Assembly (NCBI GenBank): GCA_035252155.1
Contig: DATFDL010000571.1
Coordinates: forward strand, 1 to 5,603
Length of the DNA stretch: 5,603 nucleotides
Source of the DNA: JAICLL01 sp035252155
GTDB taxonomy: Bacteria; Planctomycetota; Planctomycetia; Pirellulales; JAICIG01
Reading direction: 5' to 3'
A model generated the notes under the pieces. The model saw nothing but the letters and a program-made list of their open reading frames with translations, was not told the DNA's origin and did no database searches. The position numbers and the translations under genes were made by a program. Below, in pieces: positions 1 through 5,603 of the stretch. Every line of letters starts with the position of its first letter. Position 1 is the first letter of the stretch.

Positions 1-1334
1 ATTTCGCCGGGCTTGCCGGTGAAGACCTCGGCCACCAAGAACGGCTGCGACAGGAAGCGCTCCATGCGGCGGGCACGGTGTACCACCAGCTTGTCCTGTT
101 CGCTCAACTCGTCGATGCCCAGAATGGCGATGATGTCTTGCAGCTCGCGATAACGCTGCAACGTGCGCTGCACTCGCCGGGCGACCGCATAGTGCCGTTC
201 GCCCACGTACTGCGGATCGAGAATGCGGCTCGATGACGCCAACGGATCGACCGCCGGGTATATCCCCTTCTCGCTGATCGACCGCTCCAAGTAAAGAAAG
301 GCGTCGAGGTTGCCGAAGGCTGTGGCGGGTGCGGGGTCGGTCGGGTCGTCGGCCGGCACGTACACGGCCTGTACCGAGGTGATGGCGCCCTTGTTGGTCG
401 AGGCGATCCGCTCTTGTAAAGCGCCCATTTCAGTGGCCAGCGTCGGCTGATATCCCACCGCCGAAGGCATGCGGCCCAACAAAGCGGAGACCTCGCTGCC
501 CGCCTGCGAAAAGCGGAAGATATTATCGACGAAAAGCAAGGTATCGGCCCCGGTGGTGTCGCGGAAGTATTCGGCCATGGTCAGGGCCGAGAGGGCCACG
601 CGCAAACGGGCGCCGGGCGGCTCGTTCATCTGGCCGAACACCATGCAAGTTTGCTCGATGACCTTGCGGCCGGTCTGGCCGATTTCGGTCTCTTGCATTT
701 CAAGCCACAGATCGGTGCCTTCGCGAGTGCGTTCGCCGACGCCCGCGAACACCGAGTAACCGCCGTGAGCGCTGGCGATGCGGGCGATCAGCTCGGTCAG
801 AATGACCGTCTTGCCCAGCCCGGCACCGCCGAACAGTCCGGCCTTGCCGCCGCGCACGAACGGCGTGAGCAGGTCGATCACCTTGATGCCCGTCTCGAAC
901 AGCTCAGTCTTGGTCGAAAGATCGTTGACGTCGGGAGCGTCGCGGTGGATGCTCCAGCGTTCTTCGACTTGCACGGGGCCGCGACCGTCGATCGGTTCGC
1001 CCAGCAGGTTGAACACTCGGCCGAGGGTGGCTTTGCCGACCGGCACGGAGACGGGCTTGCCCGTATCAAGGCATTCTTGGCCGCGGATCATGCCGTCGGT
1101 GCTACCCAGGGCCACGCACCGCACGCGCCCGCCGCCGAGGTGCTGCTGCACCTCGCCCGTCAGCTCAACCTTCACTCCTTTGTGCTCGGCGTGAATCTTG
1201 ATGGCGTTGTAAATGGCCGGCAGGCGTTCGGGTGAAAACTCGACATCGAACGTCGAGCCGATGACTTGCGTGACGTGACCGAGGTTCTTGTGCCCGTCGG
1301 TCTTGTGTATGGGCATGCGTTCGACAGTGGCCAT
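1..1334 (-). CDS. atpD: ATP synthase F1 subunit beta (partial, C-terminus beyond window)
   Basis: Catalytic beta subunit of the F1 head; it makes or hydrolyses ATP at the alpha/beta interfaces on the cytoplasmic side of the membrane. I translated it by hand: 444 codons run from ATG at 1334 to the window edge with no stop or frameshift. The Walker A loop GGAGLGKT is at residues 169-176, with Leu where Val is usual. GERTREG carries the expected catalytic Glu at residue 201. Walker B is LLFVDNIFRF with Asp270, followed by the ATP synthase signature PAVDPLASSS. The regulatory loop reads DELSEQD (408-414) instead of DELSEED. The frame ends in VAEVFTGKPGE, so roughly 20-35 residues are missing. The segment DAFLYLERSISEKGIYP is of the kind I associate with planctomycete beta subunits. 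The start is the first ATG; Met7 at 1316 is an alternative. Neither has a visible Shine-Dalgarno sequence. It lies 211 bases downstream of the WD40 gene rather than next to atpG. Confidence 0.97.
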   Translation of the reverse strand, partial: MATVERMPIHKTDGHKNLGHVTQVIGSTFDVEFSPERLPAIYNAIKIHAEHKGVKVELTGEVQQHLGGGRVRCVALGSTDGMIRGQECLDTGKPVSVPVGKATLGRVFNLLGEPIDGRGPVQVEERWSIHRDAPDVNDLSTKTELFETGIKVIDLLTPFVRGGKAGLFGGAGLGKTVILTELIARIASAHGGYSVFAGVGERTREGTDLWLEMQETEIGQTGRKVIEQTCMVFGQMNEPPGARLRVALSALTMAEYFRDTTGADTLLFVDNIFRFSQAGSEVSALLGRMPSAVGYQPTLATEMGALQERIASTNKGAITSVQAVYVPADDPTDPAPATAFGNLDAFLYLERSISEKGIYPAVDPLASSSRILDPQYVGERHYAVARRVQRTLQRYRELQDIIAILGIDELSEQDKLVVHRARRMERFLSQPFLVAEVFTGKPGE

Positions 1335-1341
1335 GAGGAGC

Positions 1342-1366
1342 GGGGGCTGGGGGCTAGGGGCTAGGG
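1342..1366 (+). other. G-rich tract with G-quadruplex potential beside the atpD start
   Basis: Four runs of G (5, 5, 4 and 3 bases) are separated by CT, CTA and CTA, which fits the usual pattern of four G3+ runs with loops of 1-7 bases. The G-rich strand is the template for atpD transcription, so the mRNA leader would be C-rich just before the start codon. A DNA quadruplex here could hinder RNA polymerase. The GGGGCTA unit is repeated, so this may simply be a decayed low-complexity repeat. Confidence 0.6.
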
Positions 1367-1403
1367 ATTGGTGATTAAGCGTTTGTTTCGGGCGTATAAT
1401 AGT

Positions 1404-1451
1404 CCTCACGCTCCGCGTGAGGGAAACCATCACGCAAAGCGTGATGTCTAC
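1404..1451 (-). repeat. Tandem-hairpin REP-like element with GTAG box
   Basis: Two perfect 8-bp hairpins lie 5 bases apart. On the + strand the first is CCTCACGC, loop TCC, GCGTGAGG (1404-1422). The second is CATCACGC, loop AAA, GCGTGATG (1428-1446). The arms differ only at the second base pair, C:G against A:T, a compensatory change that preserves pairing. On the minus strand the element begins with GTAG (1448-1451), one base from the second hairpin. There is no T-tract on either side, so a classical intrinsic terminator is unlikely, although the hairpins could stabilise the 3' end of the WD40 message. Confidence 0.8.
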
Positions 1452-1472
1452 GGTGGCTGGTTAATGATTTCT

Positions 1473-1503
1473 CGGTGGCTGGGGCAGAGCCTTGGCGATG
1501 CCC
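1473..1503. repeat. Imperfect palindrome with G-A/G-A internal mismatches
   Basis: GGGCA (1482-1486) pairs with TGCCC (1499-1503). Inside are GA opposite GA, then GCC (1489-1491) opposite GGC (1494-1496) around TT. The left flank CGGTGGCTGG (1473-1482) also occurs at 1451-1460. No GTAG abuts this element, so it may be a degenerate copy or a different family. Confidence 0.5.
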
Positions 1504-1545
1504 GGGCGCGTCGTTGACGATTCGTCGGCTCGTTTTCAGTGCGGC

Positions 1546-2535
1546 TCATTTGCTGGCAGTCAACTCGAAGAGTTTGATCTCGGTATCATCGGCAACGGCG
1601 CAAATCTTACCGTCGCGGGTAGCCGCGAGGCACATTACGAGGCCGGGATCGCCATTGCGGACAGGGAATACACCGGTTTCGCGTTGATGGGCAAAATCCC
1701 AACGTCGTGCGCCTAGCGAGGACGCAAGCAAGACGGAGTTGCTATCGGGCAGGACCGCTAAATCCAAAATGTTGTGCTTGAGCTGCTCGCCAATCCGAAC
1801 GCGTATCTGTCGGGACGACAAATCCCATACCACGACGCTGCCTCCGCCGCTTGATGAGACAATACTCTTGCCGTCCGGTGAATAAGCGAGGGCTATTTTG
1901 ATACGATCCTGACCCTCCAACCGCGCGACTTCGGAACGGGAGCCTACATTCCAAAGCTGAATTGGTTTTGCGTAACCCGCGGACGCGAGCGTTTTCCCGT
2001 TGGGAGAAAACGCCAGGCGTACGGCGCTTTTCGATTCTGTCGCCATCGCGCCAAGGCGCCTCCCGCCCGGAATCTGCCAAAGAATAACATCGCGATCCGC
2101 GCTCGACGCGAGAATGTCGGCAGTTGGCGAAAAGGCTAGTGATGTAACGCTATCACCGTGCCCACGAAGGGTGTGCTTCTCCTCGCCGGTATCCGCGGAC
2201 CATATTTTGATCGTTTTGTCGGAACTCCCAGAGGCGAGCGATTTGCCGTCTCGCGAAAACGCGACGCTTAGGACGTAATCGCCTTTAGCATGGCCAGCGA
2301 TGACTTTGTGTTCGGTGCGCTTATTGACATCCCAAATGCGAATCGTGCCATCTTGGCTCGCCGACGCCAGCAAGCTTCCATCCGGATTGAAAGCCAGCCC
2401 TAGAATTAACTCCCGGTGTCCCTTCAGCGCGGCTAGTTCGGAGGCGCAAGCCATGCTAGATAACGCGCCGACAAGAGCCAACCCCACAATGAGGTTGCCT
2501 ACTCGCAATCGATAGCGAATTAAGTTCGTCGTCAT
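1546..2535 (-). CDS. Exported seven-bladed WD40 repeat protein
   Basis: Predicted extracytoplasmic beta-propeller of 329 residues and unknown role. The chosen ATG at 2535 gives an ordinary signal peptide: a basic start (RYRLR), a hydrophobic core at about residues 15-28, and probable signal peptidase I cleavage after Ala31. Seven WD-type blades follow at about 34-70, 76-114, 120-155, 163-197, 203-239, 245-281 and 288-326. Blades 1-3 have clear GH dipeptides, and blades 1, 2 and 5 have the strongest FSPDG-like and W-D/W-S ends. Blades 6 and 7 are degenerate; blade 7 ends LFEL. The frame also extends upstream to a TTG at 2568, but that codon lies in a palindromic repeat and its 11 extra residues would precede the signal peptide. 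No enzymatic domain is visible; such propellers usually bind other proteins. It sits between atpG and atpD, in the same direction, where no gene is expected. Confidence 0.88.
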   Translation of the reverse strand: MTTNLIRYRLRVGNLIVGLALVGALSSMACASELAALKGHRELILGLAFNPDGSLLASASQDGTIRIWDVNKRTEHKVIAGHAKGDYVLSVAFSRDGKSLASGSSDKTIKIWSADTGEEKHTLRGHGDSVTSLAFSPTADILASSADRDVILWQIPGGRRLGAMATESKSAVRLAFSPNGKTLASAGYAKPIQLWNVGSRSEVARLEGQDRIKIALAYSPDGKSIVSSSGGGSVVVWDLSSRQIRVRIGEQLKHNILDLAVLPDSNSVLLASSLGARRWDFAHQRETGVFPVRNGDPGLVMCLAATRDGKICAVADDTEIKLFELTASK

Positions 2536-2613
2536 TTCGTCGTCGCGAGCTAATGGTGGGACTCGCAAGCTCGTCCCACCCTACATGTCTGTCCTTCGTT
2601 GCCGTCGGGTGCC
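2536..2613. other. Short junction between atpG and the WD40 gene
   Basis: These 78 bases hold one GTAG-associated palindrome (2555-2584) and no gene. The sense strand before the WD40 ATG shows no Shine-Dalgarno sequence. The hairpin has no following T-tract, so it does not look like an intrinsic terminator and read-through into the WD40 gene is likely. Confidence 0.6.
2555..2584 (-). repeat. REP-like palindrome with GTAG box (GGTGGGAC family)
   Basis: GGTGGGAC (2555-2562) and GTCCCACC (2573-2580) form an 8-bp perfect stem. On the minus strand GTAG (2581-2584) directly abuts it. Read on that strand, the interior is GA, GC, TT, GC, GA: the GC pairs enclose TT, and GA faces GA as tandem mismatches. 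The same family occurs at 4013-4042 and 4083-4113. Confidence 0.8.
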
Positions 2614-3498
2614 CTACTTCAGCGCCTCGACGCCGCCGAGCACTTCCATGATCTCGCCGGTGATCTGGCTTTGACGGGCGCGGTTGTAACGCATCGAAAG
2701 TTGCTTGATCAGCTTGTCGGCGTTCTCGGTGGCCGCCTTCATGGCCACCATCCGGGCGACCTGCTCGCTGACCGCCGCGTCTAAAAAGCATTTAAACAGT
2801 TTTACCTTGAAGCTGGTAGGCACCACTTCCTCCAAAATGCTCTGGGCCGACGGCAAAAACTCGTACTGCGTTTGCCCGCCGTCGCGGTCGGCATCGCCTT
2901 CGCCGGCCCCGGCCAGCGAGGCCAGCGGCAGCAGCGTCTCGACGGTGGCCACCTGCCGGGCAATGCCCTCGAAGCGGGTGTAGGCCACATCGAGTCGGTC
3001 GAGCTGCCCGGTGGCGTACTCTTCGAGATAGCGATTGGCCAGCACCTCGACCTCGCCAAAGCTGGGCTTGTCTTCAAAGTGCGTGTAGGTATGTTCGGGC
3101 GAGATCTCGCGGAAGCGAAAGCCGGTAATACCGCGCTTGCCCGAGACTTCGAGCGTCACGCTCGGCACCGCCGATCGCAGCTCGTTGTACCGCGGCAGCG
3201 CCACGCGCAACACGCTTGAGTTATATCCGCCGCACAAGCCGCGGTTGCCGGTGAGCACCAATAGCACGGCCCGCTTGGTCTCGGCCCGGGCTTCGAGCAG
3301 CGGATGGCTGACCTCCAGGCCGGTGCGAGCCAGGTCGGCCACCAGGGCGGTGATCCGCCGGGTGTAGGCCGTGGCGGCGGCCGCGCGGTCCATGGCTTTT
3401 TTGAACCGCGCGGTGGCGATCAGCTCCATCGTCCGCGTGATCTTGCGGATGTTCTTGATCGATTTGCGTCGCTTGTCGAGAGCGCGGGCTTTGGCCAT
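2614..3498 (-). CDS. atpG: ATP synthase F1 subunit gamma
   Basis: Central rotor stalk of F1, coupling rotation of the membrane ring to catalysis in the alpha/beta hexamer. The frame encodes 294 residues, a normal length. The N-terminal helix (about 1-55) has the typical KRRKSIKNIRKITRTMELIA pattern. TGNRGLCGGYN at 83-93 is the conserved Rossmann-like core motif. The C-terminal helix carries SEQVARMVAMKAATENA (about 244-260) and ends with ITGEIMEVLGGVEA (279-292), which matches the family signature except for Val where Ala is expected after the second Gly. A Gly/Asp-rich stretch at about 196-209 (GAGEGDADRDGG) looks like a flexible loop. ATG at 3498 follows the DUF4870 TAA stop with no base between them. 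No Shine-Dalgarno sequence is visible, so translation probably depends on termination-reinitiation. The stop is TAG. Confidence 0.98.
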   Translation of the reverse strand: MAKARALDKRRKSIKNIRKITRTMELIATARFKKAMDRAAAATAYTRRITALVADLARTGLEVSHPLLEARAETKRAVLLVLTGNRGLCGGYNSSVLRVALPRYNELRSAVPSVTLEVSGKRGITGFRFREISPEHTYTHFEDKPSFGEVEVLANRYLEEYATGQLDRLDVAYTRFEGIARQVATVETLLPLASLAGAGEGDADRDGGQTQYEFLPSAQSILEEVVPTSFKVKLFKCFLDAAVSEQVARMVAMKAATENADKLIKQLSMRYNRARQSQITGEIMEVLGGVEALK

Positions 3499-3921
3499 TT
3501 AACTAATGAATCGAATCGTAAGCGGGTAACGGTAAAGTTCGCCTTGGTTGGCTTTGATACCGGCGATAATCAGGAACACCAAATCGAAAATCAACACCGC
3601 GGGCAAAAGCACAATTCCAATGCCGATGCAAAACGTCAAGCCGGCAAGCAAGGCGTAGATCGTCACCGAAATTTGAAAATTCACGGCCTCTTTGCCCTGA
3701 TCGTCCACGAAAGCCGACTGATCTTTTTTGATCTGCCACACGACCAGCGGACCCAACACGTTGGCCAGGGGTATGCCGGTGTATTTGGCCAACGCCGCTA
3801 GGTGGCAAATCATGGCCCACATACGGGCGTCGCTGTCCGATAATTTCGCTTCGCTACTGACGGCCCCAGGTTCTACTTGACCGGTTTCGACCGGGGTCTG
3901 CCCGAGGGTTGACTCGTCCAT
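3499..3921 (-). CDS. DUF4870 (Tic20-like) small membrane protein
   Basis: Predicted 140-residue integral membrane protein of unknown function. An acidic, hydrophilic N-terminus (1-33) precedes a hydrophobic region at about 36-64 (ICHLAALAKY then NVLGPLVVWQI). A charged loop with the family hallmark DDQGKEAVNFQ (73-83) follows, then two membrane segments at about 84-105 and 107-122. The end, YRYPLTIRFIS, also fits DUF4870 proteins. ATG at 3921 is preceded by GAAAGG (opposite 3932-3937) at a spacing of 10 bases, a plausible but weak ribosome site. The gene lies between atpA and atpG, and its TAA touches the atpG ATG, so it is almost certainly cotranscribed and may be translationally coupled with gamma. 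A role in F0F1 assembly is conceivable from position alone; nothing in the sequence proves it. AtpI or AtpZ are not supported by the motifs. Confidence 0.9.
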   Translation of the reverse strand: MDESTLGQTPVETGQVEPGAVSSEAKLSDSDARMWAMICHLAALAKYTGIPLANVLGPLVVWQIKKDQSAFVDDQGKEAVNFQISVTIYALLAGLTFCIGIGIVLLPAVLIFDLVFLIIAGIKANQGELYRYPLTIRFIS

Positions 3922-3931
3922 CGTTGTTACG

Positions 3932-3937
3932 CCTTTC
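3932..3937 (-). promoter_or_regulatory. Weak ribosome binding site of the DUF4870 gene
   Basis: The sense strand reads GAAAGG, 10 bases before ATG 3921. The spacing is slightly long. It is the only gene start in the window with any Shine-Dalgarno-like sequence at a usable distance. Confidence 0.4.
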
Positions 3938-3970
3938 GTGAACGGGTGCGGTGTGTTTTGCCAATCGCTC

Positions 3971-3994
3971 GTAGGTCAGGCTTTCTAGCCTGAC
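3971..3994 (+). repeat. REP-like palindrome, GTCAGGCT family, copy A
   Basis: GTAG (3971-3974) directly abuts a hairpin with arms GTCAGGCT (3975-3982) and AGCCTGAC (3987-3994) and loop TTCT. It is inverted relative to the copy at 4128-4151. Confidence 0.8.
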
Positions 3995-4012
3995 GTCGCA
4001 AGCCTGCGGACC

Positions 4013-4042
4013 ATAGGGTGGAACGAGTTTACGAGTCCCACC
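4013..4042 (+). repeat. REP-like palindrome, GGTGGGAC family, degenerate copy B
   Basis: ATAG (4013-4016) replaces GTAG. The arms are GGTGGAAC (4017-4024) and GTCCCACC (4035-4042) with one A-C mismatch. The interior reads GA, GT, TT, AC, GA, so the inner pairs are kept and GA again faces GA. Both the box and the stem are damaged, suggesting an older or inactive copy. Confidence 0.7.
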
Positions 4043-4082
4043 TTTTCCGGTGGCGCATTGCAGCAGGTCGATGCAGCCAAAT

Positions 4083-4113
4083 GGTGGGACTCGTTTCACT
4101 CGTCCCACCCTAC
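4083..4113 (-). repeat. REP-like palindrome, GGTGGGAC family, copy C
   Basis: The stem GGTGGGAC (4083-4090) / GTCCCACC (4102-4109) is perfect. GTAG on the minus strand (4110-4113) directly abuts it. On the minus strand the interior is GA, GT, GAA, AC, GA, again with GA opposite GA. It is inverted relative to copy B. Confidence 0.8.
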
Positions 4114-4127
4114 GGCCGTCCACCACC

Positions 4128-4151
4128 GTCAGGCTGGAAAGCCTGACCTAC
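4128..4151 (-). repeat. REP-like palindrome, GTCAGGCT family, copy D
   Basis: The arms GTCAGGCT (4128-4135) and AGCCTGAC (4140-4147) enclose the loop GGAA on the + strand. GTAG on the minus strand (4148-4151) directly abuts. Read from GTAG, it differs from copy A by one base in the loop (TTCC against TTCT). Confidence 0.8.
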
Positions 4152-4177
4152 GGATTGGCTCAATATGCTTTCGTTTG

Positions 4178-4185
4178 CACCTCCT
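4178..4185 (-). promoter_or_regulatory. Orphan Shine-Dalgarno-like sequence after atpA
   Basis: The sense strand reads AGGAGGTG, a near-perfect anti-16S match, 33 bases past the atpA stop. No start codon with a meaningful frame follows at 5-10 bases: the next candidate (TTG) is too far and opens a frame of only about a dozen codons inside repeat sequence. It may be the leftover ribosome site of the gene that once followed atpA directly, presumably atpG. Confidence 0.35.
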
Positions 4186-4194
4186 GGTTATTGG

Positions 4195-4217
4195 GCCGCG
4201 GGGCACAAGGCCCCGGG

Positions 4218-4221
<4 letters not shown>
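4195..4221 (-). repeat. REP-like palindrome with GTAG box overlapping the atpA stop
   Basis: CGGGGC (4199-4204) and GCCCCG (4210-4215) form a 6-bp stem with loop ACAAG. With one bulged base (4198) the stem extends by two or three G:C pairs. GTAG on the minus strand (4218-4221) directly abuts and includes the TAG stop of atpA. No T-tract follows in the sense direction (the next bases are AATAACC), so this is not a classical terminator, but it could stabilise the end of atpA mRNA. Confidence 0.7.

Positions 4222-5603
<1,382 letters not shown>

Larger units (their letters stand above)
1335..1545. other. Non-coding junction between the WD40 gene and atpD
   Basis: These 211 bases hold no credible gene. 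From the atpD side they contain a G-rich tract (1342-1366), a tandem hairpin repeat with a GTAG box (1404-1451), two copies of the 10-mer CGGTGGCTGG (1451-1460 and 1473-1482), and an imperfect palindrome (1482-1503). The sense strand directly before the atpD ATG reads CCCCCGCTCCTC, so no Shine-Dalgarno sequence is present. I see no convincing minus-strand promoter. TATTAT, the -10-like hexamer opposite 1397-1402, has no matching -35 at a normal distance. Confidence 0.7.
3959..4158. repeat. Nested inverted array of four REP-like palindromes
   Basis: Four hairpins are arranged in the order A B C D, where D is the inverse of A and C is the inverse of B. The outer copies match over the hairpin and the CGTAG before it; GCCAATC flanks the left copy at 3959 and its complement GATTGGC ends the right copy at 4158, with a 3-base difference in spacing. 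The GTAG boxes of the two halves lie at their outer sides. This resembles the inverted paired REPs called BIMEs in enterobacteria. The 40 bases between B and C are the only part without obvious symmetry. Confidence 0.75.
3922..4217. other. Palindrome-rich junction between atpA and the DUF4870 gene
   Basis: This 296-base stretch contains five hairpin elements (3971-3994, 4013-4042, 4083-4113, 4128-4151, 4195-4221) and an orphan Shine-Dalgarno-like sequence opposite 4178-4185. The first four form a nested inverted array. Open frames crossing it are made of repeat sequence and resemble no protein. I found no convincing promoter. A TTGGCA opposite 3958-3963 has no -10 partner at a suitable distance. 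Confidence 0.75.

Noticed and set aside
651..1235. Long + strand open frame opposite atpD
   Set aside because: It is the antisense of a well-conserved beta subunit with intact motifs; its composition reflects high-G+C codon bias and it resembles no protein family.
1395..1400. Perfect TATAAT on the + strand, possible promoter
   Set aside because: No -35-like hexamer lies at 16-18 bases; the nearest TTG-rich stretch is 21 bases away. Transcription would enter the hairpins and the antisense of the WD40 gene, where I see no target.
1546..1660. WD40 protein as a lipoprotein
   Set aside because: The Cys near the signal-peptide end is preceded by SMA, a poor lipobox; signal peptidase I cleavage just after it is more likely.
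1475..1716. Small + strand frames downstream of the WD40 stop
   Set aside because: They run antisense into the WD40 gene and through repeat sequence, with no ribosome site or recognisable pattern.
3854..4126. 90-codon minus-strand frame across the repeat array
   Set aside because: Most of it is repeat sequence and it overlaps the DUF4870 start in another frame; no start signal or protein-like pattern.
3959..4158. CRISPR array
   Set aside because: The repeats are two inverted pairs, not direct repeats with regular spacers, and no cas genes are present.
3959..4158. MITE or insertion-sequence remnant with terminal inverted repeats
   Set aside because: The outer ends are inverted repeats, but each is itself a hairpin with a GTAG box, I see no target-site duplication, and members of one family also occur singly at 2555-2584. 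Paired REPs explain it better, though a MITE is not fully excluded.
4195..4217. Intrinsic terminator after atpA
   Set aside because: The stem is strong but no T-tract follows in the sense direction, and the downstream atp genes presumably need read-through.

Overview
The window is a piece of a bacterial F-type ATP synthase operon, read entirely on the minus strand. Sense order is atpA (alpha, 5' end outside the window), a small DUF4870-type membrane protein gene, atpG (gamma), an exported seven-bladed WD40 protein gene, and atpD (beta, 3' end outside the window). The beta and gamma sequences, the presence of an exported WD40 protein, and the many short intergenic palindromes look like a planctomycete, probably of the Pirellulales type. 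This taxonomic reading comes from family resemblance, not from a search, and is moderately secure.

Layout by + coordinates: 1-1334 atpD; 1335-1545 a non-coding junction with a G-rich tract, a tandem hairpin repeat and an imperfect palindrome; 1546-2535 the WD40 gene; 2536-2613 a junction with one palindrome; 2614-3498 atpG; 3499-3921 the DUF4870 gene, whose stop codon directly abuts the atpG start; 3922-4217 a 296-base junction made mostly of palindromes, with a nested inverted array and an orphan Shine-Dalgarno sequence; 4218-5603 atpA.

In most bacteria atpA, atpG and atpD follow each other directly. Here two unrelated genes separate them at two points. Alpha, beta and gamma form the catalytic F1 head: alpha and beta form the hexamer, and gamma is the rotating central stalk. 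Nothing in the sequence shows that the two extra proteins work with ATP synthase; they may simply be passengers that share its transcript.

The most interesting signal is in the junctions. Seven short hairpins in this window sit directly beside, or one base from, a GTAG tetranucleotide (ATAG in one copy). This is the architecture described for REP elements mobilised by RAYT (Y1/HUH) transposases. They fall into several sequence families. One family shows tandem G-A / G-A mismatches at a fixed place in the stem, with compensatory changes in the inner pairs. One GTAG overlaps the TAG stop codon of atpA. Every junction except DUF4870-atpG carries such elements. No RAYT transposase is present in this window.
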